From Chamaelirium japonicum (lineage: Eukaryota > Streptophyta > Magnoliopsida > Liliales > Melanthiaceae), in contig OX393549.1 of assembly GCA_947650365.1 (NCBI GenBank), forward strand, positions 30,161,209 to 30,225,208: a stretch of 64,000 nt of DNA, written 5' to 3'. A program made the position numbers and the translations under genes. Within the stretch, counting starts at the first letter, position 1; each line of letters opens with the position of its first letter. The notes below the pieces were generated by a model that worked only from the letters and a program-made list of their open reading frames with translations, had not been told where the DNA came from and did not search any database. Of the stretch, positions 26,466 through 38,701 are shown piece after piece.

Positions 26466-27675
26466 TCGTACGAATGAATTAGAATGGATCGTACGGAATG
26501 AATTAGAATGGATTGTATGAATGAATTAGAATGGATACATTCGTGTGAATGAATTAGAATGGATCATACGAATGAGTAAGAATGGATCGTACGAATGAAA
26601 TAGAATGGATTGTGCGAATGAATTAGAGTGGATCGTACGAATGAATTAGAATGGATCGTACGAATGAATTAGAATGGATCGTACGAATGAATTAGAATGG
26701 ATATATTCGTGCAAATGAATTAGAATGGATCGTATGAATGTATTAGAATGGATCGTTTGAGTGAATTAGAATGGATCGTACGAATGAATTAGAATGGATC
26801 TTACGAATGAATTAGAATGGATCGTACGAATGAATTAGAATGGATCGTACGAATGAATTAGAATGGATACATTCGGGCGATTGAATTAGAATGGATCGGA
26901 CGAATGAATTAGAATGGATCGTACGAACGAATTAGAATGGATCGTACGAATGAATTAAAATGGATCGTACGAGAAAATTAGAATGGATACATTCGCCCGA
27001 ATGAATTAGAATGGATCATACGAATGAGTAAGAATGGATCGTACGAATGAAATAGAATAGATTGTACGAATGAATTAGAATGGATTCGTACGAATGAATT
27101 AGAATGGATACATTCGTGCGAATGAATTAGAATGGATCGTACCAATGAGTAAGAATGGATCGTACAAATGAAATAGAATGGATTGTGCGAATGAATTAGA
27201 ATGGATCGTACGAATGAATTAGAATGGATCGTGTGAAAGAATTAGAATGGATTGTATGAATGAATTAGAATAGATCGTATGAATGAATTAGAATGGATCG
27301 TACGAATGAATTAGAATGGATCGTACGAATGAATTAGAATGGATCGTACGAATAAATTAGAATGGATACATTCGTGCGAATGAATTAGAATGGATACATT
27401 CGTGCGAAAGAATTAGAATAGATCGTATAAATGAATTAGAATGGATCCAATGAATGAATTAGAAAGGCTCGTGCGAATGAATTAGAATGGATCGTACGAA
27501 TGAATTAGAATGGATCGTACGAATGAATTAGAATGGATCGTGCTAATGAATTAGAATGGATCGAACGAATGAATTAGAATGGATCGTGCTAATGAATTAG
27601 AATGGAACGTACGAATGAATTAGAATGGATCGTGTGAAAAAATTAGAATGGATTATATGAATGAATTAGAATGAA
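26466..27675 (-). repeat. Satellite block, reverse
   Basis: Begins as a copy of 24468 onward, then extends about 850 bp further with GCCCGAATG and GTACCAATGAG units. It ends in a perfect RF-1 at 27669-27701. Confidence 0.92.
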
Positions 27676-27701
27676 TTCGTACGATCCATTCGAATTCATT
27701 C
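27669..27701. repeat. RF-1 junction palindrome (reference copy)
   Basis: Perfect 11-11-11 structure: arm GAATGAATTCG, core TACGATCCATT, arm CGAATTCATTC. Arms are exact inverted repeats, each holding an EcoRI-type GAATTC. Related copies in this sense lie at the switches near 8481, 24062, 26062, 33387, 34179, 39802 and 58291. Confidence 0.93.
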
Positions 27702-28103
27702 GCACGATCCATTCTAATTCATTCATACGATCCATTCTAATTCATTCATACAATCCATTCTAATTCTTTCACACGATCCATTCTAATTCATTCGTAGGAT
27801 CCATTCTAATTCATTCGTACAATCTATTCTATTTCATTCGTACGATCCATTCTTACTCATTCGTATGATACATTCTAATTCATTCGGATGAATGTATCCA
27901 TTCTAATTTATTCGTACGATCCATTCTAATTCATTCGTACAATCCATTCTAATTCATTCGTACGATCCATTCTTACTCATTCGTATGATCCATTCTAATT
28001 CATTCGTACGATCCATTCTAATTCATTCGTACGATCCATTCTAATTCATTCGCACAATCTATTCTAATTCATTCGTACGATCCATTCTAATTCATTTGTA
28101 CGA
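27676..28103 (+). repeat. Satellite block, forward
   Basis: Third version of the RF-1 to reversed FR-2 block. About 18 units. Confidence 0.92.
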
Positions 28104-29530
28104 TCGTACGAATGAATTAGAATGGATCGTACGGAATGAATTAGAATGGATTGTATGAATGAATTAGAATGGATACATTCGTGCGAATGAATTAGAATGG
28201 ATCATACGAATGAGTAAGAATGGATCGTACGAATGAATTAGAATGGATCATATGAATTCTTTAGAATAGTTACATTCATGCGAATGAATTAGAATGGATT
28301 GTACGAATGGATTAGAATGGATCGTACGAATGGATTAGAATGGATACATTCGAGTGAATAAATTAGAATGGATCGTACGAATGAATTAGAATGGATCGTA
28401 CGAATGGATTAGAATGGATCCTACGAATGGATTAGAATAGATACCTTTGTGCATATGAATTAGAATGGATCGTATGAATGAATTAGAATGGATCGTAGAA
28501 TGGACCGTACGAATGAATTTGAATGAATTAGAATGGATCGTACGAATGAACTAGAATAGATCATAGGAATGAATTAGAATGGATCGTGCAAATGAATTAG
28601 AATGGATACATTCGTACGAATGAATTAGAATGGATCGTACGAATGAATTAGAATGGATCGTACGAATGAATTCGAATGGATCATACGAATTAATTAGAAT
28701 GGATCATATGAATGAATTAGAATGGATCGTACGAATGAATTAGAATGGATCGTACGAATGAACTAGAATGGATCGTACGAATGAACTAGAATGGATACAT
28801 TCGTGCGAATGAATTAGAATGGATCGTACGAATGAATTAGAATGGATCGTACGAATGAATTAGAATGGATCTTACGAATGAATTAGAATGGATCGTATGA
28901 ATGAATTAGAATGGATCGTACGATTGAACTAGAATGGATACATTCGTGCGAATGAATTAGAATGGATCGTACGAATGAATTAGAATGGATCGTACGATTG
29001 AATTTGAATAGATACATTTGTGCGAATGAATCTAAATGGATTGTATGAATGAATTACAATGGATCGTACGAATGAATTAGAATGGATCGTACAAATGAAT
29101 TAGAATAGCTCATACGAATGAATTAGAATGAATCGTATGAATGAATTAGAATGGTTACATTCGTGCAAATGAATTAGAATAGATCGTACGAATGAATTAG
29201 AATGGATCGTACGAATAAATTAGAATGGATCATGGGAATGAATTAGAATGGATCGTACGAATGAATTAGAATGGATCCACCGAATGAGTTAGAATGGATC
29301 ATACGAATGAATTAGAATGGATTGTACGAATGAAATAGAATGGATTGTGCGAATGAATTAGAATGGATTGTGCGAATGAATTAGAATGGATTGTGCGAAT
29401 GAATTAGAATGGATCGTATGAATGAATAAAAATGGATCGTACGAATGAATTAGAATGGATCGTGCGAATGAATTAGCATGAATCGTATGAATGTATTAGA
29501 ATGGATCGTACGAATGAATTAGAATGAATC
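28104..29530 (-). repeat. Satellite block, reverse
   Basis: Long reverse block. Irregular stretch near 28490-28535, where GGATCGTAGAATGG and GAATTTGAATGAATTAG show pentamer-step loss and gain. GAATCTAAATGG and GGATCCACCG subtypes lie near 29027 and 29273. It ends in RF-3. Confidence 0.91.
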
Positions 29531-30350
29531 GTACGATCCATTCTAATTCATTCGTATGATCCATTCTAATTCATTCGCATGAATGTATCCATTCTAGTTC
29601 ATTCGTACGATCCATTCTAGTTCATTCGTACGATCCATTCTAATTTATTCGTACGATCCATTCTAATTCATTCGTATGATCCATTCTAATTAATTCGTAT
29701 GATCCATTCTAATTCATTCGTACGATCCATTCTAATTCATTCATACAATCCATTCTAATTCATTTGCACAAATGTATCCATTCTAATTAATTCGTACGAT
29801 CCATTCTAATTCATTCGTATGATCCATTCTTATTCATTCGCACGATCCAGTCTAATGGATTCGCACGATCCATTCTAGTTCATTCCCACGAATCTATCCA
29901 TTCTATTTAATTCGTACGATCCATTCTAATTCATTAATATGATCCATTCTAATTCATTCGCACGATCCATTCTAATTCATTCGTACGATCCATTCTAATT
30001 CATTTGTACGATCCATTCTAATTCATTTGCACGGTCCATTCTAATTCATTCTTACAATCTATTCTATTTCATTCGTACGATCCATTCTTACTCATTCGTA
30101 TGATCAATTCTAATTCATTCGGACGAATGTATCCATTCTAATCCATTCGTACGATCCATTCTAATTCATTTGTACGATCCATTCTAATTCATTCGTACAA
30201 TCCATTCTAATTCATTCGTCCGATCCATTCTAATTCATTTGCACGAATGTATCCATTCTAATTCATTCGTACGGTCCATTCTAATTCATTCGCACAATCC
30301 ATTCTATTTCATTCGTACGATCCATTCTTACTCATTCGTATGATCCATTA
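29531..30350 (+). repeat. Satellite block, forward
   Basis: RF-3 at the left, FR-4 at the right (GATCCATTATGGATAAATTCG). From 30050 it parallels 22190 onward at offset 7861. Confidence 0.91.
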
Positions 30351-30710
30351 TGGATAAATTCGTGCGAATGAATTAGAATGGATCATATGAATGAGTAAGA
30401 ATGGATCGTACGAATGAAATAGAATGGATTGTGCGAATGAATTAGAATGGATCGTACGAATGAATTAGAATGGATCGTGTGAAAGAATTAGAATGGATTG
30501 TATGAATGAATTAGAATAGATCGTATGAATGAATTAGAATGGATCGTACGAATGAATTAGAATGGATCGTACGAATGAACTAGAATGGATACATTCGTGC
30601 GAATGAATTAGAATGGAACGTACGAATGAATTAGAATGGATCGTACGAATGAATTAGAATGGATCTTACGAATGAATTAGAATGGATCGTACGAATGCAC
30701 GATCCATGCT
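30050..30710. repeat. Module shared with 21873, copy 3
   Basis: Offset to copy 2 is 7861 through FR-4 and 7884 at RF-2, one monomer more. Confidence 0.92.
30351..30695 (-). repeat. Satellite block, reverse, short
   Basis: From FR-4 to RF-2. Compared with 22489-22811 it keeps one additional monomer. Confidence 0.92.
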
Positions 30711-31311
30711 AATTCATTCGTTCGATCAATTCTAATTCATTAGCACGATCCATTCTAATTCATTCGTACGATCCATTCTAATTCATTCGCACGATCCATT
30801 CTAATTCATTCGTACGATCCATTCTAATTCTTTCACACGATCCATTCTAATTCATTCGTACGATCCATTCTAATTCATTCGTACGATCTATTCTAATTCA
30901 TTCGTACGATCCATTATAATTTCATTCGTACGATCCATTCTAATTCATTCGCTCGAATGTATCCATTCTAATCCATTCGTACGATCCATTCTAATCCATT
31001 CGTACGATCCATTCTAATTCATTCGCATGAATGTAACCATTCTAATTCATTCATTTGATCCATTCTAATTCATTCGTACGATCCATTCTAATTCATTTGT
31101 CCGAACCATTCTAATTCATTCGCGCGAATGTATCCATTCTAATCCATTCGTAAGATCCATTCTAATTCATTCGTACGATCCATTCTAATTCATTCGTACG
31201 ATCCATTCTAATTCATTAATATGATCCATTCTAATTCATTCGTACGATCCATTCTAATTCATATGCACAAAGGTATCCATTCGAATTCATTCGTACGATC
31301 CATTCTAATTC
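30696..31311 (+). repeat. Satellite block, forward
   Basis: RF-2 at the left, FR-3 (CTAATTCAGGATCG) at the right. Carries AATTTCATTCG near 30918, CTCGAATG and the ATATGCACAAAGG unit just before the switch. Confidence 0.92.
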
Positions 31312-32040
31312 AGGATCGTACGAATGAATTAGAATGGATACATTCGTGCGAATGAATTAGAATTGATCGTACGAATGAATTAGAATGGATCGTGCGAATG
31401 AATTAGAATGGATCGTATGAATGAATTAGAATGGATCTTACGAATGAATTAGAATGGATCGTACGAATGAATTAGAATGGATCGTACGAATGAATTAGAA
31501 TGGATGCATTCGTGCGAATGAATTAGAATGGATCGGACGAATGAATTAGAATGGATCGTACGAATGAATTAGAATGGATCAAATGAATGAATTAGAATGG
31601 TTACATTCATGCGAATGAATTAGAATGGATTGTACGAATGGATTAGAATGGATCGTACGAATGGATTCGAATGGATACATTCGAGCGAATGAATTAGAAT
31701 GGATCGTACGAATGAAATTAGAATGGATCGTACGAATGAATTAGAATAGATCGTACGAATGAATTAGAATGGATCGTACGAATGAATTAGAATGGATCGT
31801 ACGAATAAATTAGAATGGATACATTCGTCCGAATGAATTAGAATGGATCATACGAATGAGTAAGAATGGATCGTACGAATGAAATAGACTAGATTGTACG
31901 AATGAATTAGAATGGATCCTACGAATGAATTAGAATTGATCGTGTGAAAGAATTAGAATGGATGGTATGAATGAATTAGAATGGATCGTATGAATGAATT
32001 AGAATGGATCGTGCGAATGAATTCGAATGGATCGTACGAA
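31312..32040 (-). repeat. Satellite block, reverse
   Basis: From FR-3 to reversed RF-1. It lacks 97 bp (three 23-mers and one 28-mer) present in its partner 36664-37489. Confidence 0.92.
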
Positions 32041-32440
32041 TTCATTCTAATTCATTCATACAATCCATTTAATTCTTTCACACGATCCATTCTAATTCAT
32101 TCGTACGTTCCATTCTAATTCATTAGCATGATCCATGCTAATTCATTCGTTCGATCAATTCTAATTCATTAGCACGATCCATTCTAATTCATTCGTACGA
32201 TCCATTCTAATTCCTTCGTACGATCCATTCTAATTCATTCGTACGATCTATTCTAATTCATTCGTACGATCCATTCTAATTCATTCGTACGATCCATTCT
32301 AATTCCTTCGTACGATCCATTCTAATTCATTCGTACGATCCATTCTAATTCATTCATGCAATCCATTCTATTTCATTCGTACGATCCATTCTTACTCATT
32401 CGTACGATCCATTCTAATTCATTCACACGAATGTATCCAT
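32041..32440 (+). repeat. Satellite block, forward
   Basis: From reversed RF-1 to FR-1. Includes GTACGTTCC, CATGCTAATTC and TTCGATCAATTC in order. Confidence 0.92.
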
Positions 32441-33386
32441 TCGTATGAATGAATTAGAATAGATTATACGAATGAATTGTAATGGATCGTACAAATGAAT
32501 TAGAATGGATCGTACGAAGGAATTAGAATGGATCGTACGAATGAATTAGAATGGATCGTACGAATGAATTAGAATAGATCGTACGAATGAATTAGAATGG
32601 ATCGTATGAATGAATTATAATGGATATATTCGTGCAAATGAATTAGAATGGATCGTATGAATGTATTAGAATGGGTCGTATGAGTGAATTAGAATGGATC
32701 GTACGAATGAATTAGAATGGATTGTATGAATGAATTAGAATGGATCGTACGAATGAATTAGAATGGATCATACGAATTAATTAGAATGGATCATACGAAT
32801 GAATTAGAATGGATCGTACGAATGAATTAGAATGGATCGTGCTAATGAATTAATTAGAATGGATCATACGAATGAATTAGAATGGATCGGACGAATGAAT
32901 TAGAATGGATCGTACGAATGAGTAAGAATGGATCGTACGAATGAAATAGAATTGATCGTACGAATGAATTAGAATGGATCGTACGAAGGAATTAGAATGG
33001 ATCGTACGAATGAATTAGAATGGATATATTCGTGCAAATGAATTAGAATGGATTGTATGAATGTATTAGAATGGATCGTATGAGTGAATTAGAATGGTTC
33101 GTACGAATGAATTAGAATGGATCGTATGTATGAATTAGAATGGATACATTCGTGTGAATGAATTAGAATGGATCGTATGAATGAATTAGAATAGATTTTG
33201 TGAATGAATTAGAACTGATCGTACGAATGAATTATAATGGATACATTCGTGCGAATGAATTAGAATGGATTGTAACGAATGAATTAGCATGGATCATGCT
33301 AATGAATTAGAATGGAACGTACGAATGAATTAGAATGGATCGTGTGAAAGAATTAGAATGGATTGTATGAATGAATTAGAATGAAT
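32441..33386 (-). repeat. Satellite block, reverse
   Basis: From FR-1 to RF-1. A slip near 32840 gives GCTAATGAATTAATTAG. The reverse marker lies near 33191. GTAACGAATG near 33272 marks a lost segment. Confidence 0.9.
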
Positions 33387-33650
33387 TCGTACGATCCATT
33401 CGAATTCATTCGCACGATCCATTCTAATTCATTCATACGATCCATTCTAATTCATTCATACAATCCATTCTAATTCTTTCACACGATCCATTCTAATTCA
33501 TTCGTAGGATCCATTCTAATTCATTCGTACAATCTTTTCTATTTCATTCGTACGATCCATTCTTACTCATTCGTATGATCCATTCTAATTCATTCGGACG
33601 AATGTATCCATTCTAATTTATTCGTACGATCCATTCTAATTCATTCGTAC
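33285..33650. repeat. 792-bp spaced duplication, left copy
   Basis: RF-1 region with the GGAACGTACG and GTGAAAG lead-in. Anchors 33381 and 33561 recur at +792. Confidence 0.91.
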
Positions 33651-33912
33651 GATCCATTCTAATTCATTCGTACGATCCATTCTAATTCATTCATCCGATC
33701 TATTCTAATTCATTCGCACGAATGTATCCATTCTAATTAATTCGTACGATCCATTCTAATTCATTCGTGAGATCCATTCTAATTCATTCGTACGATCCAT
33801 TCTAATTCATTCGTACGATCCATTCTAATTCATTCGCACGAATGTATCCATTCTAGTTCATTTGTACGATCCATTCTAATTCATTCGTACGATCCATTCT
33901 AATTCATTCGCA
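33387..33912 (+). repeat. Satellite block, forward
   Basis: Begins in RF-1. It ends in a one-off switch, GCACAATGGATACATTCG. Confidence 0.9.
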
Positions 33913-34178
33913 CAATGGATACATTCGTGCGAAAGAATTAGAATAGATCGTATGAATGAATTAGAATGGATCCTATGAATGAATTAGAATGGATTGTGCG
34001 AATGAATTAGAATGGATCGTACGAATGAATTAGAATGGATCGTGCTAATGAATTAGAATTGATCGAACGAATGAATTAGCATGGATCGTGCTAATGAATT
34101 AGAATGGAACGTACGAATGAATTAGGATGGATCGTGTGAAAGAATTAGAATGGATTGTATGAATGAATTAGAATGAAT
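33913..34178 (-). repeat. Satellite block, reverse, short
   Basis: About 11 units carrying TGCGAAAGAATT, GTGCTAATG, ATTAGCATGG and GGAACG, then RF-1. Confidence 0.91.
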
Positions 34179-34442
34179 TCGTACGATCCATTCGAATTCT
34201 TTCGCACGATCCATTCTAATTCATTCATACGATCCATTCTAATTCATTCATACAATCAATTCTAATTCTTTCACACGATCCATTCTCATTCATTCGTAGG
34301 ATCCATTCTAATTCATTCGTACAATCTATTCTTTTTCATTCGTACGATCCATTCTTACTCATTCGTATGATCCATTCTAATTCATTAGGACGAATGTATC
34401 CATTCTAATTTATTCGTATGATCCATTCTAATTCATTCGTAC
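34077..34442. repeat. 792-bp spaced duplication, right copy
   Basis: Partner of 33285-33650, with small changes such as TTCTTTTTC for TTCTATTTC. Confidence 0.91.
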
Positions 34443-35054
34443 GATCCATTCTAATTCAATCGTACGATCCATTCTTACTCATTCGTATGATCCATTCTAA
34501 TTCATTCGTACGATCCATTCTAATTCATTCGTACGATCGATTCTAATTCATTCGCACAATCCATTCTAATTCATTCGTACGATCCATTCTAATTCATTCG
34601 TATGATCCATTCTAATTTATTCGTTCAAATATATCCATTCTAATTCATTCGTACGATCCATTCTAATTTATTCGTTCAAATATATCCATTCTAATTCATT
34701 CGTACGATCCATTCTAATTCATTCGCACGATCCATTCTAATTCATTCGCACGAATGTATCCATTCTAATTCATTCGTACGATCCATTCTAATTCATTCGT
34801 ACGATCCATTCTAATTCATTCGTAAGATCCATTCTAATTCATTCGTACGATCCATTCTAATTCATTCGTACGATCCATTCTAATTCATTCGCACGAATGT
34901 ATCCATTCTAGTTCATTCGTACGATCCATTCTAGTTCATTCGTACGATCCATTCTAATTCATTCGTACGATCCATTCTAATTCATTCGTATGATCCATTC
35001 TAATTAATTCGTATGATCCATTCTAATTCATTCGCACAATCCATTCTATTTCAT
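34179..35054 (+). repeat. Satellite block, forward
   Basis: Starts in RF-1. Contains two TTCGTTCAAATATATCC units in a local 56-bp tandem near 34619-34690. It ends in a one-off switch, TTTCATTGCGAATCAATTAG. Confidence 0.9.
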
Positions 35055-35972
35055 TGCGAATCAATTAGACTGGATCGTGCGAATGAATAAGAATAGATCA
35101 TACGAATGAATTAGAATGGATCGTACGAATTAATTAAAATGGATACATTCGTGCGAATGAATTAGAATGGATTATATGAATGAATTAGAATGGATCGTAC
35201 GAATGAATTAGAATGGATCATACGAATTAATTAGAATGGATCCTACGAATGAATTAGAATGGATCGTACGAATGAATTAGAATGGATCGTACGAATGAAT
35301 TAGAATGGATCGTGCGAATGAATTAGAATGGATCGTACGAATGAATTAGAATGGATACATTTGTGCGAATGACTTAGAATGGATCGTACGATGAATTAGA
35401 ATGGATCGTATGAATGAATTAGAATGGATCGTGCAAATGAATTAGAATGGATACATTCGTACGAATGAATTAGAATGGATTGAATTAGAATGGATCGTAC
35501 GAATGAATTAGAATGGATATATTTGAACGAATAAATTATAATGGATCATACGAATGAATTAGAATGGATCGTACGAATGAATTAGAATGGATAGTGCGAA
35601 TGAATTAGAATCGATCGTACGAATGAATTAAAATGGATCGTACAAATGAATTAGAATGGATCATACGAATGAGTAAGAATGGATCGTACGAATGAATTAG
35701 AATGGATCGTACGAATGAATTAGAATGGATCGTACAAATAAATTAGAATGGATACATTCGTCCGAATGAATTAGAATGGATCATACGAATGAGTAAGAAT
35801 AGATCGTACGAATGAAATAGAATAGATTGTCCGAATGAATTAGAATGGATCCTACGAATGAATTAGAATGGATCGTGTGAAAGAATTAGAATGGATTGTA
35901 TGAATGAATTAGAATGGATCGTATGAATGAATTAGAATGGATCGTGCGAATGAATTCGAATGGATCGTACGA
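35055..35972 (-). repeat. Satellite block, reverse
   Basis: Includes shortened units at 35388 (GTACGATGAATTAG) and 35477 (GGATTGAATTAG). It ends in reversed RF-1. Confidence 0.9.
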
Positions 35973-36663
35973 ATTCATTCTAATTCATTCATACAATCCA
36001 TTCTAATTCATTCACATGATCCATTCTAATTCATTCGTACGTTCCATTCTAATTCATTAGCACGATCCATGCTAATTCATTCGTTCGATCAATTCTAATT
36101 CATTAGCACGATCCATTCTAATTCATTCGTACGATCCATTCTAATTCATTCGCACGATCCATTCTAATTCATTCGTACGATCCATTCTAATTCTTTCACA
36201 CGATCCATTCTAATTCATTCGTACGATCCATTCTAATTCATTCGTACGATCTATTCTAATTCATTCGTACGATCCATTCTAATTTCATTCGTACGATCCA
36301 TTCTAATTCATTCGCTCGAATGCATCCATTCTAATCCATTCGTACGATCCATTCTAATCCATTCGTACGATCCATTCTAATTCATTCGCATGAATGTAAC
36401 CATTCTAATTCATTCATTTGATCCATTCTAATTCATTCGTACGATCCTTTCTAATTCATTCGTCCGATCCATTCTAATTCATTCGCACGAATGTATCCAT
36501 TCTAATCCATTCGTAAGATCCATTCTAATTCATTCGTACGATCCATTTGTACGATCCATTCTAATTCATTAATATGATCCATTCTAATTCATTCGTACGA
36601 TCCATTCTAATTCATATGCACAAAGGTATCCATTCTAACTCATTCGTACGATCCATTCAAATT
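35973..36663 (+). repeat. Satellite block, forward
   Basis: From reversed RF-1 to FR-3. It is the partner of 30696-31311 from 36064 on. Contains a 13-bp monomer remnant near 36543. Confidence 0.92.
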
Positions 36664-37489
36664 CAGGATCGTACGAATGAGTTAGACTGGATACATTCGT
36701 GCGAATGAATTAGAATTGATCGTACGAATGAATTAGAATGGATCGTGCGAATGAATTAGAATGGATCGTACAAATGAATTAGAATGGATCGTACGAATGA
36801 ACTAGAATGGATACATTCGTGCGAATGAATTAGAATGGATCGTACGAATGAATTAGAATGGATCGTATGAATGAATTAGAATGGATCTTACGAATGAATT
36901 AGAATGGATTGTACGAATGAATTAGAATGGATCGTACGAATGAATTAGAATGGATACATTCGTGCGAATGAATTAGAATGGATCGGACGAATGAATTAGA
37001 ATGGATCGTACAAATGAATTAGAATGGATCAAATGAATGAATTAGAATGGTTACATTCATGCGAATGAATTAGAATGGATCGTACGAATGAATTAGAATG
37101 GATCGTACGAATGGATTAGAATGGATACATTCGAGCGAATGAATTAGAATGGATCGTACGAATGAAATTAGAATGGATCGTACGAATGAATTAGAATAGA
37201 TCGTACGAATGAATTAGAATGGATCGTATGAATGAATTAGAATGGATCGTACGAATAAATTAGAATGGATACATTCGTCCGAATGAATTAGAATGGATCA
37301 TACGAATGAGTAAGAATGGATCGTACGAATGAAATAGAATAGATTGTACGAATGAATTAGAATGGATCCTACGAATGAATTAGAATGGATCGTGTGAAAG
37401 AATTAGAATGGATTGTATGAATGAATTAGAATGGATCGTATGAATGAATTAGATTGGATCATGCGAATGAATTCGAATGGATCGTACGA
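36664..37489 (-). repeat. Satellite block, reverse
   Basis: From FR-3 to reversed RF-1. It is the fuller partner of 31312-32040. Confidence 0.92.
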
Positions 37490-37892
37490 ATTCATTTTAA
37501 TTCATTCATACAATCCATTCTAATTCTTTCACACGATCCATTCTAATTCATTCATACGTTCCATTCTAATTCATTAGCACGATCCATGCTAATTCATTCG
37601 TTCGATCAATTCCAATTCATTAGCACGATCCATTCTAATTCATTCGTACGATCCATTCTAATTCCTTCGAACGATCCATTCTAATTCATTCATACGATCT
37701 ATTCTAATTCATTCGTACGATCCATTCTAAGTCATTCGTACGATCCATTCTAATTCCTTCGTACGATCCATTCTAATTCATTCGTACGATCCATTCTAAT
37801 TCATTCGTGCAATCCATTCTATTTCATTCGTACGATCCATTCTTACTCATTCGTACGATCCATTCTAATTCATTCACACGAATGTATCCATT
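37490..37892 (+). repeat. Satellite block, forward
   Basis: From reversed RF-1 to FR-1. It is a close copy of 32041-32440. Confidence 0.92.
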
Positions 37893-38460
37893 CGTACGAA
37901 TGAATTAGAATAGATTGTACGAATGAATTAGAATGGATCGTACGAATGAATTAGAATGGATCGTACGAAGGAATTAGAATGGATCGTACGAATAAATTAG
38001 AATGGATCGTATAAATGAATTAGAATAGATCGTACGAATGAATTAGAATGGATCGTACGAAGGAATTAGAATGGATCGTACGAATGAATTGGAATGAATT
38101 AGAATGGATCGTACGAATGAATTAGAATAGATCATAGGAATGAATTAGAATGGATCGTGCAAATGAATTAGAATGGATATATTCGTGCGAATGAATTAGA
38201 ATGGATCGTGCGAATGAATTAGAATGGATCGTACAAATGAATTAGAATGGATATATTTGAACAAATAAATAAGAATGGATCATACGAATGAATTAGAATG
38301 GATCATACGAATGAATTAGAATGGATAGTGCGAATGAATTAGAATCGATCGTACGAATGAATTAGAATGGATCGTACGAATGAATTAGAATGGATCATAC
38401 GAATGAGTAAGAATGGATCGTACGAATGAATTAGAATGGATCGTACGAATGAATTAGAAT
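37893..38460 (-). repeat. Satellite block, reverse
   Basis: Starts at FR-1. A 13-bp slip near 38090 gives GAATTGGAATGAATTAG. It ends abruptly at GAATTAGAATGATCCATTC. Confidence 0.9.
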
Positions 38461-38701
38461 GATCCATTCTAATTCATTCGTCTGATCCATTCTAATTCAT
38501 TCGCACGAATGTATCCATTCTTACACATTCATATGATCCATTCTAATTCATTCATACGATCCATTCTAATTCATTCATACGATCCATTCTTACTCATTCT
38601 TATGATCCATTCTAATTCAATCGTACGATCCATTCTAATTCATTCGCACCGTCCATTCTATTTCATTCATACGATCCATTCTTACTCATTCGTATGATCT
38701 A
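38461..38701 (+). repeat. Satellite block, forward, short
   Basis: About ten units, several with TTCTTAC in place of TTCTAAT. This removes the regular TAA and leaves a 62-codon open frame (38509-38697) that is only repeat peptide. It ends in FR-4. Confidence 0.9.

Larger units (their letters stand above)
24832..26743. repeat. 2.0-kb tandem module, copy B
   Basis: One 23-bp monomer shorter than copy A, lost in the reverse block near 25490-25530. The private variant TGAATTAGAGTGG is shared with copy A. Confidence 0.94.
27350..28235. repeat. 2.0-kb module, partial copy C
   Basis: Matches copy B from about 25760 to 26600 at offsets of 1592, then 1615, then 1638, each step being one monomer. It covers the RF-1 and reversed FR-2 switches only. 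Confidence 0.9.
30700..32450. repeat. 1.75-kb module pair, copy 1
   Basis: RF-2, forward, FR-3, reverse, reversed RF-1, forward, FR-1. Offset to the partner is 5363 at 30701 and 30918, 5353 at FR-3 and about 5450 from 32019 on. Confidence 0.93.
36064..37900. repeat. 1.75-kb module pair, copy 2
   Basis: Two indels account for all offset changes: a 10-bp loss inside a monomer near 36543 here, and a 97-bp segment (three 23-mers and one 28-mer) missing from copy 1 near 31410. Confidence 0.93.

Noticed and set aside
27669..27701. Inverted-repeat transposon ends or site-specific recombinase sites at RF-1
   Set aside because: Arms are made of monomer sequence and no recombinase or transposase gene or target duplication is present in the window. 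The palindrome alone does not show an enzyme-driven system.
38509..38697. 62-codon open frame, + strand, repeating IHSNSF / RSILIHS-like peptide
   Set aside because: It is the satellite read in rotating frames. It stays open only because some units have TTCTTAC instead of TTCTAAT. No distinct start context, composition or domain.
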